Part shown: piece by piece, positions 36,284 through 46,234 of the stretch
Layout of the letters: every line of letters begins with the position of its first letter
Numbering within the stretch: position 1 is the first letter of the stretch
NCBI RefSeq assembly: GCF_019654975.1
Contig: NZ_BPEW01000011.1
Coordinates: forward strand, 59,759 to 123,758
DNA: 64,000 nucleotides
Direction: 5' to 3'
DNA from: Shewanella sp. c952
Lineage (GTDB): Bacteria > Pseudomonadota > Gammaproteobacteria > Enterobacterales > Shewanellaceae
Made by a program: the position numbers and the translations under genes
Notes under the pieces: generated by a model
Database searches by the model: none
Told to the model about the DNA's origin: nothing
Seen by the model: only the letters and a program-made list of their open reading frames with translations

Positions 36284-36823
36284 TCACCAATCACTTTTAT
36301 GCAATCCGTAAGCAGCATGATCATACATACGACCATTGAGCTGTTCAGCTCGTGTTATAACACCTTCAAATTTGAACCCTAAGCGTTCACAAACATGGCG
36401 ACTGGCTTGGTTCTCTATAGCAACAAAAGCCTCTACCTTATCCATTTTCAGTTGATTAAAAGCGAGATCAATGAGTTTAGTGACTGCTCTGCTAATGATT
36501 CCTTTACCTTGATAACCTTGGCTTAGCCAATAGCCTATTTCTACTTTTCCTAATTTTTTGTCAATACTATTGAAACTGATATTACCGACCAGTTCGCCCC
36601 TATAAATTATGCCACACACTAAAGAGTTACCCGCTGCATAGTCATGCAATGATTTTTCGATAAAACGCTCAAAAAACGCTTCATCATGGGCAAGTGGCGG
36701 CCATACAAGCCATTGCGCTAAATAGTCTCTTTGCAAAGAGACTATATCGAGGTATTTACTCGCAAAAGAGTGCTCCACCAAAGCCAGTGCTAAATCTGAA
36801 TCTACGTCCAATGTAAACATCAT
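36284..36823 (-). CDS. RimJ/RimL-like GNAT acetyltransferase
   Basis: A 179-residue GNAT protein of the RimL (ribosomal-protein-serine acetyltransferase) type: the YWLSQGYQGKGIISRAV acetyl-CoA motif is near residues 97-113, followed by VEAFVAIENQASRHVCERLGF. The FERF...YAAGNSLVCGIIYRGELVG region is typical of the family. The real substrate is unknown. It reads toward the EPA terminator. The small gene upstream (26 bp away) is on the same strand. Confidence 0.87.
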   Translation of the reverse strand: MMFTLDVDSDLALALVEHSFASKYLDIVSLQRDYLAQWLVWPPLAHDEAFFERFIEKSLHDYAAGNSLVCGIIYRGELVGNISFNSIDKKLGKVEIGYWLSQGYQGKGIISRAVTKLIDLAFNQLKMDKVEAFVAIENQASRHVCERLGFKFEGVITRAEQLNGRMYDHAAYGLHKSDW

Positions 36824-36849
36824 CTATCTTCCTTTCTTAAGAGGCTAAG

Positions 36850-37092
36850 CTATAACCCTGCTTCAACCAGTTCCTTCACTCTACTTGCCTTAACAAAATG
36901 ATCCAGTTGGTGTGTTTCAATCCACCAAGTCGCGACTTGCATTAATGACTGTGGATCATCATTTTTGTTAGCAAAAAATGCGTAAAATGAAACCCCAACA
37001 GTATCACCTTTCTGAACAATCTTTTTATCACAGATCGCCACTATTCTATCTCTCATTATTTTTTGCATCATATACTCTTGTGTCATTTTCAC
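36850..37092 (-). CDS. Small conserved hypothetical protein (possibly DUF6500)
   Basis: An 80-residue protein with the striking conserved-looking segment GVSFYAFFANKNDDP followed by WWIETHQLDHF. I recall this pattern from a small uncharacterised family (DUF6500), but this is from memory. The first codon of the frame is GTG 37092; ATG 37086 and later ATGs are alternatives and no strong Shine-Dalgarno decides. It probably shares a transcript with the RimL-like gene. Confidence 0.7.
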   Translation of the reverse strand: MKMTQEYMMQKIMRDRIVAICDKKIVQKGDTVGVSFYAFFANKNDDPQSLMQVATWWIETHQLDHFVKASRVKELVEAGL

Positions 37093-37268
37093 TGTTATTT
37101 AAATAGCCAAAATCAAGTGAGTTGAAAGTATTTATCTAGCTATAGAAATTCTATTGTATTGCATCAATGCCAACGCCAGAGCGAATTAATTAACTACTGC
37201 TACAATTAATTCAAACTCTTCTCAGTGCATTATGAAAATGTAACGCTCATATAGGTGCAAAATAGGCT

Positions 37269-38894
37269 TTGAAAATCCTCAGTTTTAATCAACTTCAAAT
37301 TCGAGTCTTCACCCTCATCGTTGTGCTTTTCACTGCGGTAATCTTTAGTTATCGATTTTTCATTCAAATTCCACAACTCGAAACGACCATGTTAAAGCTG
37401 TCCGAGAGAGAGCTAAACAGTATGATTTTTGCCATTAATCGCATCAATAAACCTATGACAACCCTTAATTATGACTATGCAGTTTGGGATGAAACCTTTG
37501 AGTATGTACAGCAACCGACTTCAAAGCATAGTTTGCGTTATCTGGTGGAAAACTATTTAAATGACACTTTTATCCGCTTAGAAATAGATGGGGTATTTAT
37601 TTTAAACAGCCAAGCTAAGCTACTATATTCAAAAGGTTACCATCATAAAGACAAACATGAATTGAGCTTTGATTTCCATCAATTTGAAGCCTTTCCAGAA
37701 AATAGAATACTGATAGATACTCCCTATAACGGCAAAAAGATCACCCCAAAAACCGGCGTCCTTTCAACTCAATCAGGTCCAGCGCTCTACAGCTCAACTC
37801 CCATACTTTTATCAGATAAGAGCTTAGCTTCAAACGGTTTTCTAGTGTTCGTTCGTTTGATTAATCAAGAGTTGATTGATGAGATATCCCTGTTTACAGC
37901 TACACCAGTAGTGATGACATCAATCAACAGCAAGGCAGAGGCTAAAGGACTCAAAGATTGGGATGCTGACGTTAACCTCACTCAAGTATCGCCTTTTACC
38001 CAACGAGTCATTCGCAATACCAAGGGAGAGGCAATACTCAAGTTAACGCTATACCATACCAATAGCCAAGCGCCATCGATTTGGGGAGTTGGCATGATAA
38101 GCCTTATCTTCGCCATGATAGTGCTCTTAATTACAGTCTACCTTTTACTCGCAGGGTTTATTATTCGCCCAGTTCAACGCCTTGCCCGAAATATCAAAGC
38201 GATGGACAAAAAACAAAAATATAAAGAGCTGCCTAAGAACTACATCATTACTGAACTTAGAAAAATATCTTTTCATTTTAATGCTCTAATGGGCACAGTT
38301 CAGAGGCAAAATACTCTGCTTAGCCACCAAGTTTATGTCGATGAGTTAACGCAAATCGCCAACCGCCGTGCTTTTGAACTACATCTAGAAACACAAATTC
38401 AATTGTTAAAGCGGCAAAATATTGGTTTCACACTCATTTTGGCTGATATCGATTACTTTAAAAAATACAACGATACATTAGGCCATTTGGCTGGTGATGA
38501 GGCATTAAAAGAAGTGGCTATATTGCTAGAGCAGCATTTTAAACGCGCTGAGGATATGTGTGCTCGCTTCGGTGGCGAGGAGTTCATTATGCTCTACAGT
38601 GATATTCCATTTGCACCGCTCGAGCGCAAGCTTGAGGAGATGCTGCAAGCTCTAAAACACCGAGCTATTCCCCACCCCTGCTCAGAAGTCGCACAATATA
38701 TCACCGTAAGCTTTGGCGTTTGCCAAGTGCTACCTATGCCCAACCACTCTTATCAAGGTAGCAGCTTTGTGACAGGTAAACAGATTACAGAGATGGCTGA
38801 TAAGGCACTTTATCAAGCGAAAGAGAACGGACGTAATCAATATTATAAGGTGACTATCACCGCTAATGATATCCCCTTTGAGAATGAAGGCTAA
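37269..38894 (+). CDS. Membrane-bound diguanylate cyclase with CHASE4-like sensor
   Basis: A 541-residue protein with an N-terminal membrane helix (about residues 13-33), a periplasmic CHASE4-like domain (LNYDYAVWDETFEYV, about 60-75), a second helix (about 272-295), a HAMP-like linker, and a GGDEF domain (about 355-520). The active-site motif GGEEF is at residues 435-439. An RxxD inhibitory site (RAED) sits five residues upstream, so it should make c-di-GMP with product inhibition. The start is TTG 37269; the first ATG would remove the membrane helix. Monocistronic. Confidence 0.9.
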   Translation: MKILSFNQLQIRVFTLIVVLFTAVIFSYRFFIQIPQLETTMLKLSERELNSMIFAINRINKPMTTLNYDYAVWDETFEYVQQPTSKHSLRYLVENYLNDTFIRLEIDGVFILNSQAKLLYSKGYHHKDKHELSFDFHQFEAFPENRILIDTPYNGKKITPKTGVLSTQSGPALYSSTPILLSDKSLASNGFLVFVRLINQELIDEISLFTATPVVMTSINSKAEAKGLKDWDADVNLTQVSPFTQRVIRNTKGEAILKLTLYHTNSQAPSIWGVGMISLIFAMIVLLITVYLLLAGFIIRPVQRLARNIKAMDKKQKYKELPKNYIITELRKISFHFNALMGTVQRQNTLLSHQVYVDELTQIANRRAFELHLETQIQLLKRQNIGFTLILADIDYFKKYNDTLGHLAGDEALKEVAILLEQHFKRAEDMCARFGGEEFIMLYSDIPFAPLERKLEEMLQALKHRAIPHPCSEVAQYITVSFGVCQVLPMPNHSYQGSSFVTGKQITEMADKALYQAKENGRNQYYKVTITANDIPFENEG

Positions 38895-38972
38895 CGATTT
38901 GCTAAAAACCACAGACTCGCTTAACGTGGTTTTAATTCCTGTGCAATGAGCAACTTTTAAACGGCAATAGCA

Positions 38973-39602
38973 TTAAGTCTTCGCTAGATAAGCAAATAGT
39001 ACTTCTGGTAGCTCTTTGGTAAACTCAGCAGCTGTTAAGCTACATGCAGTAGCTGGAGTCAGCCCAGGGTAAAGAACTTTGTCCAATAAAGTATTTATCA
39101 TCATATAGACGCTGATGTCACTTGCTTGCGAGTTATTTCCTGCAGTGATCTCGTTGTCAAAACGCAGTAAAATAGCAGATAGCTTTTGATAAACCATGTC
39201 CCTGCTTACCACTTTATCTGATGTTAATATTTCCGAATGTAGCCTAGAGTTTAAATGCAACGTACGAAATACACTCTCCTTTTCCAATAAGAAAACATAA
39301 GTCGCGTTAACCATTTGCACTAACGCATCATGCAGATTTGAATAATCTTCACTTTCCACTTCGCTAACCCACACCATTAAGTCATGGCCAAAATCTTGAT
39401 ACAACAAAGGCAATAGCGATTCTTTATCCTTAAAACGACGATAGAAAGTGCCTACTGAAACTCCTGCAGTATCAGCGATATCTTTAACACTAATATGTTC
39501 GAAGAATTTATCAGCCAAGCAGCGGTGTAATGCTTGTAATAGTTTTCTTTGAGTATCTAGACTGCGCTGTTGTTTCGGCACTAAATCACGTTCAGTTGGC
39601 AT
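38973..39602 (-). CDS. TetR/AcrR family transcriptional regulator
   Basis: A 209-residue protein with a TetR-type N-terminal HTH (about residues 14-60: ISVKDIADTAGVSVGTFYRRFKDKE in parts) and an all-helical ligand/dimer domain. The next minus-strand gene upstream encodes an LpxR-like protein 248 bp away. No operator could be identified. The ligand and targets are unknown. Confidence 0.9.
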   Translation of the reverse strand: MPTERDLVPKQQRSLDTQRKLLQALHRCLADKFFEHISVKDIADTAGVSVGTFYRRFKDKESLLPLLYQDFGHDLMVWVSEVESEDYSNLHDALVQMVNATYVFLLEKESVFRTLHLNSRLHSEILTSDKVVSRDMVYQKLSAILLRFDNEITAGNNSQASDISVYMMINTLLDKVLYPGLTPATACSLTAAEFTKELPEVLFAYLAKT

Positions 39603-39850
39603 ACATTAGGACAATTGAAAAATAATAAGGGCTCAATAATAACAGATTACTTTCTGCAATAGATTATTACTATATCCGCTCTACCTGAAGGCACTGTGTC
39701 AATTGGCAGCCTAATGGACTTTTGTCACAGGTTCACTGTTTCAAACTGAACCTAAGCAGTAACACCAACAAAATATATATTTTACCTTGAAATCAGATGG
39801 TTAAGCCACCAAGAATTGATAATACCATTCTAGGTTAAGGCGCTTAGATA

Positions 39851-40882
39851 TTAATAATGATAACTGATGCTTGCGGCGCCATAATTGGTGTCAGATATTT
39901 GCCCTTCAAAATGATCGCTACCACGCAGTGTTGAGAATAAGATCCCCCAACTCCCCCAGCGCATGGCAAATCCCATGCTCAATTGGCCTTGCTCATTGAT
40001 CAATTCAACAGAGTGGCTATTTTTGAAAGTATTACCATCAAGCGTAATATCATTTAGCACATAGCCACCATAAGCTGAAAAAAACAACATCCAGTTAAAA
40101 CCTTTATCGGACATATAGGCATAGGGGTTAGCACTATGAGAAGCGGTTGGATTAATACTGGCGTAGGTTTCATCCAGACCACTTCCAACTCTAAATGTTA
40201 AACCGAAGCCAGCATCACTGCGTAAATTCCCCAGTCCAGCTTGACTGTAAAAACTCACATCAGTAGCCACACTATCTGACAGTGCTAATTGGCCAAAACG
40301 ATGTAAATATTCTGACTCAATGCGAAATACAGCTTCGTTTTCAAGTTGATTATCCCAACCCTGAGGATCTTTAGCGTCGATAATTGCGTGAATCATACTT
40401 TGAGTTTGCTGGGCTAATGAGGCTGGGCCAACGACGCCTAGATTAAGTGCAAGGCTTGTAGCGACATTGTCATCATACTGGCGTAATTTTGCCTGCCACA
40501 ACAACACCCCAGCATAAGGTCTATCATCAACAAGCAGCTGGTCTGTATCAAGATCTGACGGAGTGTACATCCCTTGTAAGATGGAATAACTAATGCTGTA
40601 CTGCCCGTTACTGCCCTGATTTATATAACTCCAACCACTTGCGGCACGGATCCAAGCAGGCATATCAATATCGTCAAAAGCCCTAACAGAGGTATCTCCC
40701 CACGCATAACCAACACCATTACTGTAACCGTCATCAGTTGGCTCTAGTACGCCGAAAGCATCATTCTCAAAGGTAAATTGCCCCCAGTGATTTGGCTTTA
40801 ATTCTGTTTCGCCAGCAGCTGCAACAGCATGAAAAAAAAGCATTAGGCCACAAATTTTCAATAATAAAATATTTTTTTGCAC
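39851..40882 (-). CDS. LpxR-type lipid A 3'-O-deacylase (DUF2219) outer-membrane protein
   Basis: A 343-residue outer-membrane beta-barrel with a signal peptide (cut near residue 22, HAVAAAGE). It has the family motifs FENDAF (Asn-Asp of the active site), GYSNG (Ser), DRPYAG, and a His in the SMIHAIID segment, matching the Asn/Asp/Ser/His set of Salmonella LpxR. It ends in Tyr (SISYHY), as outer-membrane proteins do. LpxR removes the 3'-acyloxyacyl group of lipid A, changing membrane properties and immune recognition. Single gene. Confidence 0.85.
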   Translation of the reverse strand: MQKNILLLKICGLMLFFHAVAAAGETELKPNHWGQFTFENDAFGVLEPTDDGYSNGVGYAWGDTSVRAFDDIDMPAWIRAASGWSYINQGSNGQYSISYSILQGMYTPSDLDTDQLLVDDRPYAGVLLWQAKLRQYDDNVATSLALNLGVVGPASLAQQTQSMIHAIIDAKDPQGWDNQLENEAVFRIESEYLHRFGQLALSDSVATDVSFYSQAGLGNLRSDAGFGLTFRVGSGLDETYASINPTASHSANPYAYMSDKGFNWMLFFSAYGGYVLNDITLDGNTFKNSHSVELINEQGQLSMGFAMRWGSWGILFSTLRGSDHFEGQISDTNYGAASISYHY

Positions 40883-41020
40883 GCAATATCAAGGTTCTAA
40901 GAAGAGGTAAAGTAATTATAGGTGAGGCTGAACAAAGGGCGAAGTAAATAAGTAGCATTCTCTCTTATGGATCTCATAATTGACACTAACATGGTTTAAA
41001 TAGCAGTCATAACGGGAGAG

Positions 41021-41536
41021 TCAAAGACGAGTCAACTGCTCATCTTTTTTAAATCTAATCCCCTCTTGGGCTAACTCCACATCAATATTGCAATCTAACT
41101 GAGATTGGTCGAGTTTTTCACAGCGGTTGAGCGTCAACTCGTACTGTTCATTTGCTAAGGCTGACATGACCTCATCACAACTAAAAGATTTCTGATTTAT
41201 CTCTTTAAAACATAAGCCCTGTTTGCTAACTTCATCCCCGTCTTTGGCAACTAAATAATCCCAATCGTCGCCCCATGACTTAATTCGCATAGTGTACTTT
41301 TCATCATCAGTGAATATAGTCAACTCAGGGGCAACCTTTACCCCAAAGTCCATCTCATTGATTGCATAAATACCAATATCACAAGCCACTGATTCCTGTT
41401 GAGTATCAGCACTGAAGCGAGTGCTTTCAGCCGCTAATGCAATCTGAAAAGTTAGATCTTTTTGACATGCAGATAAGCTTAACAGCCCCACACTAACAAC
41501 AAGATATGTAGCCAAGTTCATTGCGTAATTATTCAC
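41021..41536 (-). CDS. Hypothetical lipoprotein
   Basis: A 171-residue protein with a lipoprotein signal peptide (lipobox LSAC, Cys about residue 24). The mature part has no family I recognise. Several cysteines besides the lipid-modified one (in ACDIG, QGLCF, FSCDEV, NRCEK and LDCNI) suggest disulfide bonds in the periplasm. Monocistronic by position. Confidence 0.7.
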   Translation of the reverse strand: MNNYAMNLATYLVVSVGLLSLSACQKDLTFQIALAAESTRFSADTQQESVACDIGIYAINEMDFGVKVAPELTIFTDDEKYTMRIKSWGDDWDYLVAKDGDEVSKQGLCFKEINQKSFSCDEVMSALANEQYELTLNRCEKLDQSQLDCNIDVELAQEGIRFKKDEQLTRL

Positions 41537-41816
41537 AAGTGTAATTATTTGTATCGGATACTAACAAAGATAAAGCAGATTGTTTAGCGTCTGAGCAAGT
41601 GAGCAGGCTAGTGAATTGATTTTATAAAATTAAACATACGCGATAAACAGAATAAATAGTCAGTTAAAGTACAATTAACAAATAAATCTACCATAACAGA
41701 CTAATTATTCAGCGTTACCTCTGCTTTTTGACTCCGAAAAAATTGCGAATAAAAGTTCACAAATATATCAATTAAAGGCACAAAGTGCCTTTAATTGATA
41801 TATGAAGTCTAATTAC

Positions 41817-44111
41817 CTATTGAGCATTTACCTCTATTCGGTGCAATAATTTACCAGGCAAGAAAGGTGTATGTTGCTGAGCAGCATACTCGGCAAAGCC
41901 TGACCGATAAAAATCGGACAATGGATGACCGGATTGACCTCCAGGTATGGTTAACACGCCATTTTCCTCATCACCAGCTTGCACAATAAATCGCTGCGAC
42001 GCGCCAAATGAAGCTCCCTGAACCGCTGGCATATAACTATCACCAAAACCGCTGACAACAGGCATATCGAGCAGTGTGCTTAATATCGGGATCTGTTTAG
42101 AGAAAGGGTGCTGTACTTTTAGTTGGTTAACGAGGCCCCATGCTAAATCATCCATATCATCGTCTTTACTGTAATTGGCCAATAGCTGCTGCTTACTTTG
42201 TTGGTAACTGCTGATCATAAACTCCGACCAATCAGCATATTGACTCGGTAACCAAGATGCGGATTTAGCTTCTATTAGTTGCCACATCGCAGGTTCCAAA
42301 TAGCGTTTAACCGGCGACAAGCTTTGTGAAGACAGACCTAGCTGCGTTTCGAGCGGTGCAAAAGTGCTATCAATAAGTCGCTGCCTATATTGTCTTACCA
42401 AAGTATATCCGACAGAATCACTACAGGCGCACGCTTGCCAATGATTTAAGTAAGCGATGTCCTTAGCAAAGCGCTTTGACTGAGTACTTAAAAGGGCCAC
42501 TAATTGCTGATGCCAAGGCGCTAAAAAACGCGCTTCATTATCTAACTGTAATTGGTAGAAATCATCGACAGAAAAGTTATTTCCGGCAAAGAGACGGTCT
42601 CGGATCTGTGAGCTGCGCGCGCCAAGCGCATAGCCACCGTCTCCTAGCACTTCATGTTGCTTTGTTGATACTACGCGGGAGTTACCAGACCACAATCGAT
42701 GGCTTTCTGGATTAATCATTTCTGGCAGCTGGGCATGATCAATAAGCCAGTTATCGGCTTGATACTCAGACTCCTTAATTGCAACGTCACTTGGATTTGT
42801 TCTTGATGGAAAAGCACCAGCAGGTTTCCAAGCTGCATTACCTGCAGTATCAACAAGCATCATGTTTTGAATAGGGATACCCATGTTGCTAGCTATGATT
42901 ATCGCTTGCTGCACATCTTTTACTTTATCGAGCTCTACTAACGACATATCTACCGCATAATCCCGGTGCCCGACCCAAGACAGAGCATAATGCTGTGCTA
43001 ATGTTCCTTTCACCGGTCCATACTCAGACATCAAGATCTTATATTCAACGGAAGAATCAGGCAGTAAAATCTGTTCATTTTCAAATGTCAGATCTGAACT
43101 ATTCTCTATTTCAATCCAATCAGCAGTATCGATGTAGGCGTTGGTAAAGCCCCAAGCCACATGACCATTACTGCCCACCACGATGGCTGGAGCACCTGGC
43201 AGTGATACGCCAGTAATACTGATATCCTCATCACTTTGTGAGTAATTAAGTTGCGCACGGTACCAAATGATAGGCACAGCAAAAGATAAGTGCATATCAT
43301 CAGAGAGCATTGCCTTACCATTTTCGGTTAGCTCTCCCGTTACCGCCCAATTATTACTGCCGATATCCAAGGTTTCTGTTATCGACTTGGTTTTAGCCTG
43401 AGCGACATACTGAGGTGATATCAGTGGGATAGTAGGTTGCTTCAAACCAATTAGGCTGCCATCGAGCGCAGCTTGATAGCGGCTAGGCTGAGTAATAAAG
43501 TCCAGCATCGGCGCACCAAATATCGATTGAATGTAGGTAAGAGTTAGATCGCGCTTGATAGTATTGCCCTGCAGATCTAAGTACATACTGTAGATCACTA
43601 ACAGACTATCAGCGGGCTCCCAAGGTCTTGGCTTTGCCCCAGTAACTAGATATTCAAAGCTACTTATTACTTGGGCATCAACAGCATCATTAACCCCTTG
43701 AGCGTAACTTTTCAAAAGCGCTAAATGATCCTTTGATAGTGTTTCAACAATACCATTGGCTCTTTTTCTTAATTGGTGAAAACGACGGCTTTTGTCCAGC
43801 TGCAAAGCCTTTTCTCCAAATATTTCTGATAGCTCTCCCGCAGAATTTCGTCTCAGCAGATCCATTTGAAAAAAGCGATCTTGCCCGTGGGCATAACCTA
43901 AGCCGTAAGCGGCATCTTGGCGGCTATCAGCCGTAACCACGGCCGTGCCTAAACGATCTCGCTCAATAGTGATGTCATTACTGATGGCGTCACTACCAAT
44001 CGAAGCATCGAGTTTAGGCAAGCTCATAAACAGTAATAGGTATATTGAAACTGCAGATACGAACACTATGGATAGCAGCGTCACGACCGATATTTTTACT
44101 ATTTTTATCAT
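41817..44111 (-). CDS. Penicillin acylase / AHL acylase family protein (Ntn hydrolase)
   Basis: A 764-residue precursor with an N-terminal signal/anchor (residues 5-29). The alpha-chain part has the RDRLGTAVV and GYAHGQDRFFQMDLLRR motifs. The autocatalytic site GSNNWAV follows, where Ser252 becomes the N-terminal nucleophile of the beta chain. Beta-chain motifs WGFTNAYIDTADW and NSRVV are present. Family members cleave amide bonds in penicillins, cephalosporins or acyl-homoserine lactones. Which applies here is unknown. It is a single gene with a divergent Zn-ribbon gene upstream. Confidence 0.9.
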   Translation of the reverse strand: MIKIVKISVVTLLSIVFVSAVSIYLLLFMSLPKLDASIGSDAISNDITIERDRLGTAVVTADSRQDAAYGLGYAHGQDRFFQMDLLRRNSAGELSEIFGEKALQLDKSRRFHQLRKRANGIVETLSKDHLALLKSYAQGVNDAVDAQVISSFEYLVTGAKPRPWEPADSLLVIYSMYLDLQGNTIKRDLTLTYIQSIFGAPMLDFITQPSRYQAALDGSLIGLKQPTIPLISPQYVAQAKTKSITETLDIGSNNWAVTGELTENGKAMLSDDMHLSFAVPIIWYRAQLNYSQSDEDISITGVSLPGAPAIVVGSNGHVAWGFTNAYIDTADWIEIENSSDLTFENEQILLPDSSVEYKILMSEYGPVKGTLAQHYALSWVGHRDYAVDMSLVELDKVKDVQQAIIIASNMGIPIQNMMLVDTAGNAAWKPAGAFPSRTNPSDVAIKESEYQADNWLIDHAQLPEMINPESHRLWSGNSRVVSTKQHEVLGDGGYALGARSSQIRDRLFAGNNFSVDDFYQLQLDNEARFLAPWHQQLVALLSTQSKRFAKDIAYLNHWQACACSDSVGYTLVRQYRQRLIDSTFAPLETQLGLSSQSLSPVKRYLEPAMWQLIEAKSASWLPSQYADWSEFMISSYQQSKQQLLANYSKDDDMDDLAWGLVNQLKVQHPFSKQIPILSTLLDMPVVSGFGDSYMPAVQGASFGASQRFIVQAGDEENGVLTIPGGQSGHPLSDFYRSGFAEYAAQQHTPFLPGKLLHRIEVNAQ

Positions 44112-44288
44112 TTACTTACCTGTAATGCTTTTGATAAAACTCCCATTTGGCAATCATCATAAACTGGGTTGCCAATTTGTTAAACACTCTTTTTAATTAT
44201 TCAAAAGTTAGTTTGACTAATTAAACAGCGACAGCACTCTACTTGATATGGCAAAATTATCTGCAACATAAAACAGTAAAGCTAAATC

Positions 44289-44540
44289 ATGGCAAAACCC
44301 AATAAAAAAGGGCCAACGCAAACTGTTGAGATATTTTGCGCAAAATGCAAAGCCATCCTCTTTAAGTACCGAAAAGGCGGCAAAGGCGCACTAGTAAAGT
44401 GCTTTAAGGAGCGTATTGTCACCGACTACACCACGACGGCTTGTCGTTGCCCGAAATGCGACCAGATATTTGCCAGAGATACACTGATCCGCGGTGCTCC
44501 TGCCTATAAATTTGTCGGCGGAAAAGTCACCATGAAATAG
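44289..44540 (+). CDS. Small zinc-ribbon protein
   Basis: An 83-residue basic protein with two cysteine pairs, CAKC (residues 17-20) and CRCPKC (about 53-58), separated by a lysine-rich loop (YRKGGKGALVKCFKERI). This is a rubredoxin-knuckle or zinc-ribbon layout, common in nucleic-acid-binding proteins. It lies 127 bp upstream of the RNA helicase gene on the same strand. A functional link is possible but not shown. Confidence 0.8.
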   Translation: MAKPNKKGPTQTVEIFCAKCKAILFKYRKGGKGALVKCFKERIVTDYTTTACRCPKCDQIFARDTLIRGAPAYKFVGGKVTMK

Positions 44541-44667
44541 CCACTATGTATAAGAACAATATCACCCGATTATAGCTACATACTGTTATAATCTATTGCA
44601 GCGACCGTGATAACTCGGCGCTTAAACCTGCAATACGCAATATCACAACTGATAACTGAGACTCACC

Positions 44668-46008
44668 ATGCCGTTTTCTAAGCTTGGATTAAGCAATCCA
44701 ATCGTTACCGCAGTAGCCGAACAAGGTTACACCAGCCCCACTCCAATCCAAGCAAAGAGCATTCCAGTGATCTTAAGCGGGCGAAACTTAATCGCCGCAG
44801 CGCAAACTGGTACAGGTAAAACGGCAAGCTTTGTATTACCTATCCTGCAACTCCTTAGTCAATCGCAAACCCAACGTAAAAAGCGAATTAGAGCATTAAT
44901 CTTAACGCCCACTCGCGAGCTTGCGGTGCAGGTTGAAGCCAACATTGCGCTTTACGGTAAACATTTAGAACTGACTTCAATGGCAATGTATGGTGGCGTA
45001 GATGCCAAGCCGCAACGCCAGCGTCTGCTAGATGGAGTGGACATATTAGTCGCAACACCAGGTCGTCTGCTGGACATGTATACCCAGCGAGCGATTCATT
45101 TTGATGAGTTAGAAATTCTGGTGCTTGATGAAGCCGATAGAATGCTCGATATGGGCTTTATCGAAGACATCGATAAGATCATGGATAAGCTGCCAGCAGA
45201 CAGACAAAGCTTACTCTTTTCAGCGACCCTGTCCCATCAAGTGAAGGCGTTAGCGAAAACGACGGTCGAGCGACCTGTCGAAATATCAGTTATCGCCAAT
45301 ACTGATTCCAAGCCTAAAATTGAACAATGGCTAACCACAGTAGATAAAGATAAAAAATCGGCGTTATTGAGCCACCTGATTAAGGAAAACAATTGGCAGC
45401 AGGCGCTGATCTTTATTGAAACTAAACAAGGTGCGGCAAAGCTAGTAAGCCAACTCGAAAAGCGTGGCATTTCTGCCGAGTGTATCCATGGTGGTAGAAG
45501 CCAAGAGGTTAGAGAAAAGATCCTTGCAGACTTTAAGGCTGGAGAAATTGGATTATTAATAGCCACTGGAGTTGCTGCTCGGGGTCTCGATATCGATGAA
45601 TTACCTTTAGTCATTAACTATGATCTACCCTACCCCGCTGATGACTATATCCACCGCATTGGTCGAACTGGTCGCGCTGGAGCCAATGGTGAAGCGGTAT
45701 CTTTAGTTTCTAAAGATGATTTTAAAAACTTATGCATGATTGAAAGTCGCCTAGGCCACCTGCTTGAAAGAAGAGAGGTTGAAGGTTTTGCTCCTCGAAA
45801 AGAGGTACCGATATCAGTCTTAAACTTTAAGCCTAAATTTAAAAAGATGACAGACAAAAGCAAGGATAGCGAGCAGTCGAAACCCAAAGCTAGTTTAGGA
45901 ACTTCATCATCTAAGAAGCGTAATGATAATAAAAGCGCGAACAGCCAGTCCAAAAATAACGTAGGCGATAGCAGTAATAAGCTACCTCCGAACCCTTGGA
46001 ACACATAG
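44668..46008 (+). CDS. rhlE: DEAD-box RNA helicase, RhlE-like
   Basis: A 446-residue ATP-dependent RNA helicase with all core motifs: Q-motif (PTPIQAKSIP), motif I AQTGTGKT, PTRELA, DEAD, SAT, and HRIGRTGR (motif VI). The tail (about residues 390-446) is Lys/Ser/Asn-rich and disordered, as in RhlE. RhlE proteins act in ribosome assembly and RNA turnover, often at low temperature. A terminator follows within 15 bp. Confidence 0.92.
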   Translation: MPFSKLGLSNPIVTAVAEQGYTSPTPIQAKSIPVILSGRNLIAAAQTGTGKTASFVLPILQLLSQSQTQRKKRIRALILTPTRELAVQVEANIALYGKHLELTSMAMYGGVDAKPQRQRLLDGVDILVATPGRLLDMYTQRAIHFDELEILVLDEADRMLDMGFIEDIDKIMDKLPADRQSLLFSATLSHQVKALAKTTVERPVEISVIANTDSKPKIEQWLTTVDKDKKSALLSHLIKENNWQQALIFIETKQGAAKLVSQLEKRGISAECIHGGRSQEVREKILADFKAGEIGLLIATGVAARGLDIDELPLVINYDLPYPADDYIHRIGRTGRAGANGEAVSLVSKDDFKNLCMIESRLGHLLERREVEGFAPRKEVPISVLNFKPKFKKMTDKSKDSEQSKPKASLGTSSSKKRNDNKSANSQSKNNVGDSSNKLPPNPWNT

Positions 46009-46021
46009 ACATATCATCAAG

Positions 46022-46044
46022 GCCGCTTATTTTAAGCGGCTTTT
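46022..46044 (+). terminator. Rho-independent terminator of rhlE-like gene
   Basis: GCCGCTTA and TAAGCGGC pair around a 3-nt loop and are followed by TTTTG. Confidence 0.85.
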
Positions 46045-46234
46045 GTATATTACACTCTGAGCTAAGACCTATAGAACTCTTGCCTATTTTTTCTGAAATA
46101 GCACAGCATTATCTCTATCAAAATTAATAATATTTGACATAGTATAGTTATATTTAAAGGATGTTCAGATGATTTATAAGCTAGTCTAAATCATTAGAAC
46201 CTTAATTGAATTAGTAAATAAAGGATTATAATTA

